Shown here in pieces: positions 1 through 8,680 of a stretch of DNA of 64,000 nt. The DNA is taken from assembly GCF_004123835.1 (NCBI RefSeq), contig NZ_MZMU01000003.1, forward strand, positions 62,001 through 126,000, given 5' to 3'. Source of the DNA: Rhizobium leguminosarum. GTDB taxonomy: Bacteria; Pseudomonadota; Alphaproteobacteria; Rhizobiales; Rhizobiaceae. Within the stretch, counting starts at the first letter, position 1. Each line of letters opens with the position of its first letter. The notes under the pieces were generated by a model. The model was not told where the DNA came from. It worked only from the letters and a program-made list of their open reading frames with translations, and searched no databases. The position numbers were made by a program, and so were the translations under genes.

Positions 1-104
1 AGCGTCGCCCGGAAACCCTGCACGACAGCGCCGATCGTCGCGGCTTCATTATAGCAGGGGAGCAGGACGGCAATATTCAGATTATCGGTACGCGATCGGG
101 CCAT
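1..104 (-). CDS. Family 2 glycosyltransferase, N-terminal fragment
   Basis: Only the first 34 codons lie in the window; the gene continues beyond base 1. The visible N-terminus contains NIAVLLPCYNEAATIG, the first beta strand and nucleotide-binding loop typical of GT-A fold family 2 glycosyltransferases, which transfer a sugar from an activated donor to a lipid or glycan acceptor. The start is the ATG whose complement is at 102-104. It is divergent from the large membrane protein at 264, which may share a role in surface glycan or lipid glycosylation; that link is inference from position. Substrate cannot be told from this fragment. Confidence 0.75.
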   Translation of the reverse strand, partial: MARSRTDNLNIAVLLPCYNEAATIGAVVQGFRAT

Positions 105-263
105 GACTCTACTCGTTACACTTAAAGCCGCGCTCAGCCTAAATCATGCGCCGTTAATAAGACCCTATGACGCAGGCAAAATCAGCGGCTGCCACAAACG
201 GCTTTACACTTTCTTGATCGGCGGCGGCTAAAGTTCGGGTATCGAAACGAACCGCTAACCACA

Positions 264-2111
264 ATGAACGCTGTGCAGCCGATCCCTCATGCATCCTCCG
301 CGATCGACGCTCCCAGGGGCGGGCTGCGCGACCTGCTGACGCGTCTCTGGCCAACCGTCATCGCCTATTGCGTCATCCTTGCCGCCGCCATCCTCATCAC
401 CAAGCTCTCCGGCGCCACCGACTATGTCGGGCCTGACAATGATGACGGAATGCGTCTCGTCGAGGTTCGCGATTTTCTGGCCGGGCAGGGCTGGTTCGAT
501 CTGATGCAATATCGTCTCGGCCTCGACGGCGGCACGCTGATGCATTGGTCGCGGCTGATCGATCTGCCGATCGCCTCGCTGATCTGGTTCTTTGGCCTGT
601 TTGCGCCCCGCGAGACGGCCGAAGCGCTGGCGCTCGCCGTCTGGCCGGTATCGCTCATCCTGCCCGCCATGCTCGCCATGGCGGTTGCCGGCCGGCGCAT
701 CGGCGGTGTTGCCGCCATGCATATCAGTCTCGGCTTGACCGGTCTTGCGATCTACACCGGAAACCGCTTCGCGCCGGGCGCCATCGATCATCACAATGCG
801 CAGCTGGCGCTGGTCGCGACGATGATCGCGATGCTGCTGGATCCAGAGCGTCGCGCCCGGAGCTATGCGATTGCCGGCATCGCGGCTGCCATCGCCATTG
901 CCATCGGCGCCGAGACGACCCCCTTCGTCGCCGCCGTCTGCCTGACCATCGCCCTGCTCTGGGCATGGGAGGGCGAAAATTTCGCCGCCGCCGCCGAGGC
1001 CTTCGGGCTGGCGCTGGCGATTGCGATCAGCATCCTTTTCTTCGCAACGGTGCCGCCCCGGCTTTATTCGACGGTCACCTGCGACAATCTCTCGCTCGGC
1101 TATTACAGCCTGGCGGCGATCGGCGGCGGGTTACTGTTGTTTTCGGCGGTTTTTGCCAGCCGCTTGCGCCGGCCCTTGCGCTTTGCCGCACTCGCCGTCG
1201 TCGGCGCCGGCGTTCTCGGTTCGGCGATCGTGATCGCACCGCAATGCCTGAGCGATCCGCTGGCCGGTCTCGACCCGATGCTGGTCGAGCTCTGGCTCAG
1301 AAATGTTTCGGAAGCGCAGTCGATTTTCGCTCTCGGGCGCACCGATCTCTTCTCGATCGGTGGCTTCTATGCGGCCGGCCTGTTCGGCATCGCCGTCTGC
1401 ATCTTCCGCGTCGTTCAGCGTGACCGCGTGCAAATCCATCTGATCCTGCTCTTCCTGCTGATGACGAGCTGGGCAATCGCGCTGGTTCAGGTGCGCGGTT
1501 CCACCTTCTCGAACCTGATCTCCATCCTGCCGCTTGCCCTGTTGATTATAGATGTCCGCCGCATCTCCAACGGCGACAGCGAGAATGTCGCGGCCGCCTT
1601 CGTCTATATCGTGACCGTGCTCGCCAGCGCTCCGGCCGCCTGGGCCGTCGGCGGCGGATTTGTCTCGCTGCAGATGGAGAATGCTGCGCAGAAGAAGGGG
1701 GCAGAGCCGGCAAAGAAGATTTCCTGCACATCGCAAGCGGCGCTGGCGCCGCTCGCCGCGCTACCGGCCGGACTGATCTCGGCGCCGTCGGAAATGGGCG
1801 TGCCCATCCTCCGCTTCACCGCGAACCGGGTTCTCTCCGCGCCTTATCATCGCAATCAGGGCGGCATGCTGACGGAGCTGCATATCGGCATGGCCGAGCC
1901 GCAGGAGGCGGAAGCCTTCCTGAAGGGGACTGGTGTGACCGTACTTGCCTTCTGCCCCGGCGACCTGCAGACACGCGAGATCACCAAGCTGAAGCCGGAT
2001 GGGCTCTATGCGCAGCTCGGCAAGGGCAATATCCCGCCCTATCTTGAACCGCTTCCGAAGGCGGCGGACGTGGGCGTTCAGTTCTTTCGCTATCGGCCGA
2101 CGCCGAATTGA
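264..2111 (+). CDS. Polytopic membrane protein, possibly GT-C-like
   Basis: A 615-residue protein with many hydrophobic segments (first at about residues 29-47, then repeatedly to about residue 470) and a hydrophilic C-terminal part of roughly 130 residues. After the first membrane segment it has DNDDGMR (residues 58-64), an acidic motif in the position where GT-C glycosyltransferases that use lipid-linked donors carry a catalytic acidic motif in the first periplasmic loop. It is divergent from a family 2 glycosyltransferase at the window edge, which fits a lipid-linked sugar pathway. Membrane location is directly supported by the sequence; transferase activity is inference. I do not recognise a named gene. 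Confidence 0.7.
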   Translation: MNAVQPIPHASSAIDAPRGGLRDLLTRLWPTVIAYCVILAAAILITKLSGATDYVGPDNDDGMRLVEVRDFLAGQGWFDLMQYRLGLDGGTLMHWSRLIDLPIASLIWFFGLFAPRETAEALALAVWPVSLILPAMLAMAVAGRRIGGVAAMHISLGLTGLAIYTGNRFAPGAIDHHNAQLALVATMIAMLLDPERRARSYAIAGIAAAIAIAIGAETTPFVAAVCLTIALLWAWEGENFAAAAEAFGLALAIAISILFFATVPPRLYSTVTCDNLSLGYYSLAAIGGGLLLFSAVFASRLRRPLRFAALAVVGAGVLGSAIVIAPQCLSDPLAGLDPMLVELWLRNVSEAQSIFALGRTDLFSIGGFYAAGLFGIAVCIFRVVQRDRVQIHLILLFLLMTSWAIALVQVRGSTFSNLISILPLALLIIDVRRISNGDSENVAAAFVYIVTVLASAPAAWAVGGGFVSLQMENAAQKKGAEPAKKISCTSQAALAPLAALPAGLISAPSEMGVPILRFTANRVLSAPYHRNQGGMLTELHIGMAEPQEAEAFLKGTGVTVLAFCPGDLQTREITKLKPDGLYAQLGKGNIPPYLEPLPKAADVGVQFFRYRPTPN

Positions 2112-2175
2112 CGCCAGCAATCTTCAGGACGGAATAAGCAAGCGCGGGAAGCCGATCTGAAAGATCGCGACGCGC

Positions 2176-2421
2176 TCAGTTTGAGACGCGCATGGCGCGA
2201 CGAAGGCGCTGACTGGCATAGAGTCCGAGCACGAAGAGCATGAGGCCGCCATTATAGCCGAGCACGGCATAGACGAATGCTAGAATAGACACCGGCCCGG
2301 GCGAGGTTATCGCCGCCAACGCGAATGTCATTCCAATCAGCGCGGCGACCAGCGCGATCACGCCAGCCGAACGCGTCTGCCCGGCGCTGACGCCCAATGC
2401 TGCTGCTGTGAGAATAATCAT
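2176..2421 (-). CDS. Small integral membrane protein
   Basis: An 81-residue protein made almost wholly of two or three hydrophobic segments (MIILTAAALGVSAG, then IALVAALIGMTFALAAI, then FVYAVLGYNGGLMLFVLGLY) with a basic C-terminus (RLRRAMR), expected to face the cytoplasm. The start at 2421 is chosen over an upstream in-frame ATG at 2475 because GGAAGG lies at a good distance upstream of it and the extra residues are not hydrophobic. It converges on the large membrane protein ending at 2111. No function is recognised. Confidence 0.55.
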   Translation of the reverse strand: MIILTAAALGVSAGQTRSAGVIALVAALIGMTFALAAITSPGPVSILAFVYAVLGYNGGLMLFVLGLYASQRLRRAMRVSN

Positions 2422-2762
2422 TTCAGCACCTTCCCAGAGAGAACGAGGGGAAGCATAGGAAGCGCCAACTAACAAAGATTTACCGGCGATCTTCGCCGAA
2501 AAGCCTTTGTATTGCGGTGGTTAGCAATCCCTTTCGGGTAAAACGCGTATTCTAACTATCCGTTCCGCACCAAAACATATTTACGCGATTTTGTTGTTTG
2601 TCCACCTGGCTGCAACGCATGCATGTGCAGGATGCCAGGAGATGAGCGCGCTTGATGCAATGGCGACGAACCCTCCTCACAACGATTTCAACGGCTGGGA
2701 AAACCGATCCCAAAGCCCATACCACCCTTCCTGTTTCCAGCGGATGGACATAGAAAGAGGGG
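2422..2762. other. Intergenic region before xseA
   Basis: This divergent intergenic stretch of 341 bases separates the small membrane protein from xseA. It is richer in A and T than the flanking genes around 2540-2600, as expected for promoters. The xseA ribosome-binding site is the AGAGGGG just upstream of 2763. No gene, repeat or clear hairpin was seen. Confidence 0.4.
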
Positions 2763-4343
2763 ATGAGCAACGTCTTCGACGGCGATTCGCCGACCAACCT
2801 TGCCGAATATTCGGTTTCGGAGCTTTCCGGCTCGATCAAGCGCACCGTCGAAACCGCCTTCGACCAGGTTCGCGTGCGCGGTGAGATCTCCGGCTATCGC
2901 GGGCCGCATTCCTCGGGCCATGCCTATTTCGCGCTGAAGGACGACCGCGCCCGCATCGACGCCGTCATCTGGAAGGGAACTTTCTCACGGTTGAAGTTCC
3001 GCCCGGAAGAGGGCATGGAAGTCATCGCCACCGGCAAGGTCACCACCTTTCCGGGCTCCTCGAAATATCAGATCGTCATCGAGACGCTGGAGCCGGCCGG
3101 CGCCGGCGCTCTGATGGCGCTGATCGAGGAGCGCAAGCGCAAGCTCGGCGCCGAGGGCCTGTTCGATGCCGCCCGCAAGAAGCGGCTGCCCTTCATGCCC
3201 AGCGTGATCGGCGTCGTCACCTCGCCGACCGGCGCCGTGATCCGCGATATCCTTCACCGCATCTCCGATCGCTTTCCCGTGCATGTCCTCGTCTGGCCGG
3301 TGAAGGTCCAGGGCGAGGGCTCCGGCGAGGAGGTGGCGAACGCCATCCGCGGCTTCAACGCGCTGGAACCTTCAGGCGCCATCCCGCGCCCGGATGTGCT
3401 GATCGTCGCGCGCGGCGGCGGCAGCCTGGAAGACCTCTGGAGCTTCAACGACGAAATCGTTGTGCGTGCTGCGGCTGAAAGCCGGATACCGCTCATCTCG
3501 GCCGTCGGCCATGAGACCGACTGGACGCTGATCGACTATGCCGCCGATGTCCGTGCGCCAACGCCGACGGGGGCAGCGGAAATGGCGGTTCCCGTCAAGG
3601 CGGAGCTCGATGCGCAGGCCGCCGCTCTTGCCGCGCGCCTGCAGGGTTGCATGAACCGGCAGATGGATCAGCGCCGCCAGTCGGTCCGCGCCCTGATGCG
3701 GGCATTGCCGTCGCTCGATCAGCTTCTCGCCTTGCCGCGCCGCCGTTTCGACGAGGCGGCGACCGGTCTCGGCCGCGGGCTGGAGCTCAACACCATCAAC
3801 AAGCGCCGCGGTTTCGAGCGCGTCGCCGCGCATCTGCGCCCCGATCTGCTCGCCGGCCGCATCGCCGAGCGCCGTCAGACACTGAACGAGCGCATGACCC
3901 GGGCCGAGCGTATGGTCGAGCGGCTGATCGACCGCTCGAAGTCGCGCGTTGATCGCGCCGAAGCCATCCTCGCCTCGCTGCCGGCCCGGCTGAAGACCCA
4001 GACCGACCGCGGCCGCGAACGCCTCGGCAATCTTTCGCGCCATGCCGATACGGCGGTCCGCCACCAGCTGACCCGCGCGCGCGCCGAGCTTTCCGCGCAG
4101 GACCGCGTGCTGCAGTCGCTCTCCTATAAGAATGTGCTGAAGCGCGGCTACGCCGTCATTCGCGATGAGGATAACAGGCCAGTCTCGCAGGCTGCTCAAC
4201 TCTCCGCCGGCATGGGCATCGCCATCGAATTCGCCGACGGTCGTGTCGGCGCCATGACCACGGAAGGCGGCACACCGCCGGCCGGTGCCAAGAAGCGCAG
4301 CGCAAAACCCGCAGAACCGCCGAAGCAGGGAAGCCTGTTCTGA
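2763..4343 (+). CDS. xseA: Exodeoxyribonuclease VII large subunit
   Basis: XseA is the catalytic subunit of exonuclease VII, which with several copies of XseB degrades single-stranded DNA to oligonucleotides in both directions and acts in mismatch repair and clearance of damaged DNA. The 526-residue product has the N-terminal OB-fold (about residues 12-110, with [20 protein letters not shown]), the catalytic core with [18 protein letters not shown] and [16 protein letters not shown], then a long basic helical region typical of the family. A C-terminal tail rich in Lys and Pro ends in GSLF. A strong purine-rich site (AGAGGGG) precedes the ATG. The next gene starts 2 nt after its stop, so the two are probably cotranscribed. 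Confidence 0.97.
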   Translation: MSNVFDGDSPTNLAEYSVSELSGSIKRTVETAFDQVRVRGEISGYRGPHSSGHAYFALKDDRARIDAVIWKGTFSRLKFRPEEGMEVIATGKVTTFPGSSKYQIVIETLEPAGAGALMALIEERKRKLGAEGLFDAARKKRLPFMPSVIGVVTSPTGAVIRDILHRISDRFPVHVLVWPVKVQGEGSGEEVANAIRGFNALEPSGAIPRPDVLIVARGGGSLEDLWSFNDEIVVRAAAESRIPLISAVGHETDWTLIDYAADVRAPTPTGAAEMAVPVKAELDAQAAALAARLQGCMNRQMDQRRQSVRALMRALPSLDQLLALPRRRFDEAATGLGRGLELNTINKRRGFERVAAHLRPDLLAGRIAERRQTLNERMTRAERMVERLIDRSKSRVDRAEAILASLPARLKTQTDRGRERLGNLSRHADTAVRHQLTRARAELSAQDRVLQSLSYKNVLKRGYAVIRDEDNRPVSQAAQLSAGMGIAIEFADGRVGAMTTEGGTPPAGAKKRSAKPAEPPKQGSLF

Positions 4344-4345
4344 CA

Positions 4346-4939
4346 ATGCGGATCCTGCTGGTGCTTGCCCATCCGTTGGAGGACAGTTTCGCCGCCGCCG
4401 TGGCAAGGACCGCGCGTGAGGCGCTGGAAGCCTCCGGCCATGTCGTCGATCTACTCGATCTCTACGCCGAGAATTTCGATCCGCGCCTTTCGAAGGCTGA
4501 GCGCGGCGGCTATTTCGACATTCCCTACGATACGTCAGCCGTTGCCGATATCGTTGCCCGCCTGAAGGCCACCGACGGCCTGGTCTTCGTCTTTCCGCAA
4601 TGGTGGTTCAATTTCCCCGCCATCCTGAAGGGTTTCTTCGACCGTGTTTTCGCCCCCGGTGTTGCCTTCAGCCATGATGCCGCCGGCGGCCGTATCGTAC
4701 CGCAGCTGACCCATATCAGGCTGCTCTATGCGCTGACGACGACGGGCTCGCCCTGGTGGCTGGTGCGTCTCTATATGGGCGATCCAGTGCGCCGGCTCTT
4801 GAAGCGCGGCATCGCCGCCTTCTGCTCGAAGCGGCTGAATTTCAAGATGCTCAGCCTGCACGACATGGATCGGGCCACGGATGCAAAACGCAGGGCGCAT
4901 CTCGATCGCGTGCGTAAGCTGCTATCGGCGATCCGCTAA
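4346..4939 (+). CDS. NAD(P)H dehydrogenase (quinone)-like flavoprotein
   Basis: A 197-residue flavodoxin-fold protein of the NQO1/MdaB/KefF type. The N-terminal strand and loop MRILLVLAHPLEDSFAAAV is the FMN/FAD phosphate-binding segment (LAHP.. S), and FVFPQWWFNFPAILKGFFDRVF (about residues 82-103) is the hallmark central motif of the family that contacts the flavin and quinone. Expected activity is two-electron reduction of quinones or related electrophiles with NAD(P)H in the cytoplasm. It follows xseA after 2 nt and so is likely in one operon. The physiological substrate cannot be read from the sequence. A palindromic repeat lies just downstream. Confidence 0.88.
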   Translation: MRILLVLAHPLEDSFAAAVARTAREALEASGHVVDLLDLYAENFDPRLSKAERGGYFDIPYDTSAVADIVARLKATDGLVFVFPQWWFNFPAILKGFFDRVFAPGVAFSHDAAGGRIVPQLTHIRLLYALTTTGSPWWLVRLYMGDPVRRLLKRGIAAFCSKRLNFKMLSLHDMDRATDAKRRAHLDRVRKLLSAIR

Positions 4940-4940
4940 G

Positions 4941-4984
4941 CAATTCCAGCAAAAGTGTGCAGTGGGTTTGTGTTCGGATTGCGT
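4941..4984. repeat. Palindromic intergenic repeat, copy 1
   Basis: The segment beginning AATTCCAGCAAAAGTGT is the reverse complement, with several changes, of the element at 12279-12320. Both have outer AATTCC/GGAATT-type arms and inner TTTTGC/GCAAAA arms in the better-preserved copy. It directly follows the stop of the oxidoreductase gene and could form an RNA hairpin at the transcript end. Confidence 0.6.
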
Positions 4985-5049
4985 AAAACAAAAGTTAGAG
5001 CATGCATGCTGGGGCATGTTGCGTCTCGGACAATGTCGCGTGCTGTGCA

Positions 5050-5195
5050 GCCACCCGCCCTCGTCCTTCGAGGCTACGGCCTGTGGGCTTCGCACCTCAG
5101 GATGAGGGCTAGTTGTGGTGCGGTGGGGCTGGCACGCCCTCCCTCCAGCCTCATCCTGAGGTGCCCCGTAGGGGCCTCGAAGGACGCGGCTGGCC
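5050..5195. repeat. RIME-like palindromic repeat pair, short copy
   Basis: Two palindromic modules lie back to back: one containing CCCTCGTCCTTCGAGGC with CACCTCAGGATGAGGG, and a second containing CCTCATCCTGAGGTGCCCC with CCTCGAAGGAC. These are the CCTCATCCTGAGG / GTCCTTCGAGG elements dispersed in rhizobial genomes (RIME-type). The same pair recurs at 5553-5756 and 5802-6002. This copy lacks the spacer of about 55 bases that the other two have between the modules. Confidence 0.8.
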
Positions 5196-5204
5196 ACCGG
5201 CGCT

Positions 5205-5501
5205 TCATCCAGCTTTAACCGGCCCGCGCTTCGACAAGTCAGGCAGGGCCTCGTAATCCATTGCCATCAACGCTTCCTTCTTGCGGCGCGACCAGCCCTT
5301 GATCTGGCGCTCGCGGGCGATGGCGTCGATGATGCGGTCATAGGTTTCGGTGAAGACGAGTTCGACCGGCCGGCGCTTGGCGGTATAGCCGTCATAGGTC
5401 CCGGCATTATGCTCCCAGACACGCGCCTCGATCTCCTGCTTGGTGAGGCCGGTATAATATGAGCCATCGGCGCAGCGGAGAATATAGACGGTGACTTCCA
5501 T
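5205..5501 (-). CDS. GIY-YIG nuclease-domain protein
   Basis: A 98-residue single-domain protein of the GIY-YIG superfamily (UvrC/Slx1-like N-terminal nuclease fold). The signature is seen as VYILRCADGSYYTG (residues 4-17), followed by the conserved Arg in EIEARVWEHN, the YTAKRRPVELVF segment and the catalytic-type Glu in AIARERQIKGWSR. Proteins of this size (YhbQ-like, UPF0213) are widespread; many are presumed DNA endonucleases but their roles are mostly unknown. The gene is flanked on both sides by palindromic repeats (5050-5195 and 5553-5756) and stands alone. Confidence 0.88.
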   Translation of the reverse strand: MEVTVYILRCADGSYYTGLTKQEIEARVWEHNAGTYDGYTAKRRPVELVFTETYDRIIDAIARERQIKGWSRRKKEALMAMDYEALPDLSKRGPVKAG

Positions 5502-5552
5502 GGCGGGAGGCTAGCATGGTGGGTCGGCGGGCGGCAATAATGCTGGGTGTCT

Positions 5553-5756
5553 GCCACCCGCCCCCGTCCTTCGAGGCTCCGGCCTGCGGCCTCCGCACCT
5601 CAGGATGAGGGCTAGTTGTGGTGCCGTGACGCTGGTGGACTGGTCAAAGCTCCAGGCATCCCAGGCCGATGAGCTTGCCGCTATCCTTCTGGCACGGGCT
5701 TCTCTCCAGCCTCATCCTGAGGTGCCCCGTAGGGGGCTCGAAGGACGGGGTTGGCC
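5553..5756. repeat. RIME-like palindromic repeat pair, long copy 1
   Basis: Same two-module arrangement as the element at 5050-5195, with a spacer of about 60 bases that includes GGCATCCCAGG and CCGCTATCCTTCTGGCAC. The next copy starts 249 bases further on and matches across both modules and the spacer, so the two are a tandem duplication. Confidence 0.8.
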
Positions 5757-5801
5757 GCCGGCCGTCCCATCCAACAATGCCGGCACCGCGGTGGGCGCTG
5801 A

Positions 5802-6002
5802 GCCACCCGCCCTCGTCCTTCGAGGCTTCGGCCTTCGGCCTGCGCACCTCAGGATGAGGGCTGGTCGTGGTGCCGTGTGGTTGGTGGGCTGATCAGGCTC
5901 AAGGCATCCCAGGCATGAGCCTGCCGCTATCCTTCTGGCACTAGCTTCTCTCCAGCCTCATCCTGAGGTGCCCCGCAGGGGCCTCGAAGGACGGGGCTGG
6001 CC
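5802..6002. repeat. RIME-like palindromic repeat pair, long copy 2
   Basis: Second unit of the tandem duplication. It carries the GTCCTTCGAGG/CCTCAGGATGAGGG module, the GGCATCCCAGG-CTATCCTTCTGGCAC spacer and the CCTCATCCTGAGG/CCTCGAAGGAC module in the same order. It ends about 40 bases before the stop codon of the converging aminopeptidase gene and probably forms stable hairpins in that transcript's 3' end. Confidence 0.8.
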
Positions 6003-6044
6003 ACACCAGCGCGCTTCATTCCAGTCAGCGCACGACGATGCCGC

Positions 6045-7298
6045 TCAGGCCCATTCGCCCTGCCGCATCACCGGAGCCCGTGAACCATCCGGCTTGATGC
6101 CGTCGATATCGACCTTGTTAGAGCCGATCATCCAGTCGATATGGATCAGGCTGGAATTGCCGCCCTGTGCCTTGATCTGCTCCTGGCTCAGTGTCGCGCC
6201 ATCGAGGAAGCATTTGGAATAGCACTGGCCGAGCGCGATGTGGCACGAGGCGTTTTCGTCGAACAGCGTGTTGTAGAACAGGATGCCGCTGGCCGAGATC
6301 GGCGAGGAATGCGGCACCAGCGCCACCTCGCCGAGCCGGCGCGCACCCTCGTCGGTATCGAGCACCTTGTTCAAGACCTCTTCGCCGCGCGAGGCCTTGG
6401 CTTCGACAATGCGCCCGCCCTCGAAACGCACCTGGATATTGTCGATCAGCGTGCCCTGGTGCGAGAGCGGCTTGGTGCTCGACACATGGCCTTCGACGCG
6501 CAGCGCATGCGGCGTGGTGAAGACTTCCTCGGTCGGGATGTTCGGATTGCAGGTGATGCCGTTCTTGGCGGTGGAAGCGCCGCCGTGCCATTCATGTCCG
6601 TCGGCAAGGCCGACCGTCAGGTCGGTGCCCGGTCCCCGGAAATGCAGCGAGGCGAAGCGCTCGCCGTTCAGCCAGGCGGAGCGTTTGCCAAGATTGGCAT
6701 TGTGCTCGGTCCAGGCGGCGACGGGATCGCTGACATCGACGCGCGAGGCGGCAAAGATCGCCTTGGCGAGTTTGGCGATCGCGATCGGTTCCGGATCGTC
6801 GGGGAAGACCACCTTGGCCCAGGACGGGTTCGGGTAAGAGACGATGTTCCAGTTGATGTCGAAATTCGAGATTTTTTCCAGCGCCGGCTTGTAGGCGGTG
6901 GAATTGGCGCGATTGGCGCGGCCGACCTTGCCGGCATCCTGCTCGGACAGCAGCATCGGATTGTCGCCGGCGATCGCAAGACGGGCCGCCCCGGTGGCAT
7001 AGGCCTTGGCCATGCCCTCGTAGAGCCAGCCGGAGGCGCGGTCGAAGCTCTCGTCGCTGCCGTATTGATAGCGCGCCAGCGTCGTTTCCTCGTCGGAATA
7101 GAAGGCGGAGACCAGCCCGGCGCCGGCCTGATAGGCATGTTTGGTGATCAGGCGAACCAGCGGCAGCGCCACGACAGGCGCGGTGATCACCAGATCCTGA
7201 CCTTTCTGCAGCTGCAGCCCGACCTTGATGGCGACCTCCGCAAGCTTTTCCAGCTTGACGGGATCAACGGTGTTCTGGCTCTGGGGCATGAAAGTCAT
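6045..7298 (-). CDS. M29 family aminopeptidase
   Basis: A 417-residue protein of the thermophilic/AmpS-PepS aminopeptidase family (MEROPS M29), cytoplasmic dimetal enzymes that remove N-terminal residues from peptides. Family landmarks are the N-terminal LEKLAEVAIKVGLQLQKGQDL, the substrate and metal region around GPGTDLTVGLADGHEWHGG and NIPTEEVFTTPH (about residues 226-269), and the C-terminal FDENASCHIALGQCYSKC and IHIDWMIGS that supply metal-ligating His, Glu and Asp. Length fits the family (about 410). An AGG-containing site precedes the ATG at 7298. It stands alone; its 3' end meets the repeat cluster. Confidence 0.93.
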   Translation of the reverse strand: MTFMPQSQNTVDPVKLEKLAEVAIKVGLQLQKGQDLVITAPVVALPLVRLITKHAYQAGAGLVSAFYSDEETTLARYQYGSDESFDRASGWLYEGMAKAYATGAARLAIAGDNPMLLSEQDAGKVGRANRANSTAYKPALEKISNFDINWNIVSYPNPSWAKVVFPDDPEPIAIAKLAKAIFAASRVDVSDPVAAWTEHNANLGKRSAWLNGERFASLHFRGPGTDLTVGLADGHEWHGGASTAKNGITCNPNIPTEEVFTTPHALRVEGHVSSTKPLSHQGTLIDNIQVRFEGGRIVEAKASRGEEVLNKVLDTDEGARRLGEVALVPHSSPISASGILFYNTLFDENASCHIALGQCYSKCFLDGATLSQEQIKAQGGNSSLIHIDWMIGSNKVDIDGIKPDGSRAPVMRQGEWA

Positions 7299-7424
7299 GG
7301 TTCAACCTGCCTTCTGTCATCGACGGTGGGAGGCTGGAAGACTTAGACCCGTTTGCGGCGAAAATGAAGCGTATTGCCGCTGAATTGCAAGCGGCCGGAT
7401 ATATGTCCGGCCGCCGGGCGTGCT

Positions 7425-8104
7425 TCAGGCGGCAGCAGGCTGCCTGAGCAGGATCGAGTTATGCCGGTCGAGGAATTCCATCAGCCGCAGCGGGTAGTCC
7501 GCGCCAACGGCGGCCCTGACGCTCGCCCGCTCGGAAAGCGCCTTGCGCCAGCGCGCCACCCGCTCGAGCCCTTCGAAGATGTCGCTGTCGCCGAGCGTGT
7601 CGAAGAGATCGAAATACCGAAAGACCGGCGCGAACACGGCGTCGACGAGGCTGAAGTCGTTGCCGCCGAAATAGGGGCCATCCGTCAACACCTTCTCGAG
7701 CGTTGCGAATTTGGAGATGAGCGCCGTACGCTTAGCCTCCAACTGCGCGACATCCTGCGCCGTCTCGTAACCCCAGAGATCGGAAAGCACGGAGGAACCG
7801 AATTCCATCCAGCCGCGATGGCAGGCACGCGTCAGCGCGTCTTTCGGATGTAGCGCGACGCCTGGTTGCGTTTCCTCCAGATATTCGCAGATGACGCTGC
7901 TTTCGAACAGCACGGCCTGGCTGCCATCCTCTTCCTCGATCCGCAGCAGCGGCACCTTGCCGAGCGGCGAGATCCTCAGGAACCAGTCCGGCTTGTCGGC
8001 AAGATCGATGTTGATGCGTTCGAAGGGCACGCCCTTTTCGAGCAGCGCGATCGCGGCGCGCTGCACAGGCACAGATGATGGCTGACGAGGGTAAGCTTGC
8101 TCAT
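7425..8104 (-). pseudogene. Glutathione S-transferase, frameshifted at active site
   Basis: From about base 8057 downward the reading frame encodes a good GST: N-terminal thioredoxin fold (RAAIALLEKGVPFERINIDL, KVPLLRIEEEDG, FESSVICEYLEE) and an all-helical C-terminal domain (NDFSLVDAVFAPVFRY). The natural start, ATG at 8104 (MSKLTLVSHHLC), is in a different frame. Between TCTGTGCC and GTGCAGCGC the sequence has one base where related GSTs would have five, so 4 nt appear missing exactly where the Cys-Pro active-site motif should be. Either the gene is inactivated or the read is wrong. It is divergent from a MarR regulator with two operator-like palindromes between them. Confidence 0.75.
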
Positions 8105-8127
8105 GGCGCTCTCCTTGGCAAGGATGA

Positions 8128-8145
8128 TAGATGTAAATGCATCTA
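8128..8145. promoter_or_regulatory. MarR-type operator palindrome 1
   Basis: TAGATG-N6-CATCTA is a perfect 6+6 inverted repeat in the divergent region between the GST and the MarR-type gene. A second, near-identical copy starts 43 bases further on at 8171, about four helical turns away. Size and symmetry fit a dimeric winged-helix MarR regulator. Binding is inferred. Confidence 0.6.
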
Positions 8146-8170
8146 ATACCGCTTGCGGCGGAATTCAAGA

Positions 8171-8188
8171 TAGATGTAACTGCATTTA
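8171..8188. promoter_or_regulatory. MarR-type operator palindrome 2
   Basis: TAGATG-N6-CATTTA repeats the site at 8128-8145 with one arm mismatch, and the N6 centre differs by a single base. Its last base is the A of the regulator's start codon at 8188, so binding here would block transcription or translation start of the regulator gene (autoregulation, inferred). Confidence 0.6.
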
Positions 8189-8631
8189 TGTCCGAAAAAC
8201 CATCGAATCCAAGCGAAGCGGTCACCTCTGCCTGGACGAGTATCATGCGCGCCCGCGAGCGGCTGTTCGCTGCCATCGAAGCCGACCTGAAGGCGGCCGG
8301 CATGCCGCCGCTTGCCTGGTATGACGTGTTGTGGGAATTGGCGCGCTCGCAAGACGGCAAGCTGCGCCCCTACGAGATCGAAGAGCGGACATTGCTGGCC
8401 CAGTATAATCTTTCTCGCCTGCTCGACCGGCTGGAAAAAGAGGGTCTGGTGCGGCGTGAGGTCTTCGCCGAGGATGGACGCGGCCGCTGGGTGGTGATGT
8501 CAGATGCCGGCCGAAAGCTTCGCGAGCGCATGTGGATCGTGTATGCCAAATCCATCGAGACCCATATCGGCTGCAAGCTTGCCGAAAACGAGGCGAAGGC
8601 GATCGCCGGCCTGCTCGACCGCTTCTTATAG
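8188..8631 (+). CDS. MarR family transcriptional regulator
   Basis: A 147-residue winged-helix regulator. The helix-turn-helix and wing are visible as PYEIEERTLLAQYNLSRLLDRLEKEGLV followed by RREVFAEDGRGRWVVMSDAG (about residues 62-112), with dimerisation helices at each end. The ATG at 8188 is preferred to one at 8137 because the longer version would run through the operator region and adds non-conserved residues. MarR proteins usually repress a divergent gene and release DNA on binding an electrophile or oxidant; the divergent GST is the obvious target. Two palindromes in the intergenic region support autoregulation. That GST now appears broken. Confidence 0.9.
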   Translation: MSEKPSNPSEAVTSAWTSIMRARERLFAAIEADLKAAGMPPLAWYDVLWELARSQDGKLRPYEIEERTLLAQYNLSRLLDRLEKEGLVRREVFAEDGRGRWVVMSDAGRKLRERMWIVYAKSIETHIGCKLAENEAKAIAGLLDRFL

Positions 8632-8641
8632 TAGGAGCATG

Positions 8642-8670
8642 ATGCCGAAACCGCTTGCAGTTTTCGGCAT
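8642..8670. terminator. Bidirectional terminator hairpin
   Basis: ATGCCGAAA and TTTCGGCAT form a perfect 9-bp stem around an 11-nt loop between two convergent genes (MarR regulator ending 8631, YbaK ending 8681). A and T bases flank the stem on both strands, so it can serve both transcripts. Confidence 0.6.
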
Positions 8671-8680
8671 TCTGCTCTGA

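Noticed and set aside
5050..6002. Repeats that could be mistaken for a CRISPR array
   Set aside because: Only three units, with palindromic arms, unequal spacing and a spacer that is itself repeated; no cas genes. They fit dispersed rhizobial palindromes.
6141..7346. 401-codon plus-strand frame opposite the M29 aminopeptidase
   Set aside because: No conserved motif; the minus-strand product matches the full length of its family.
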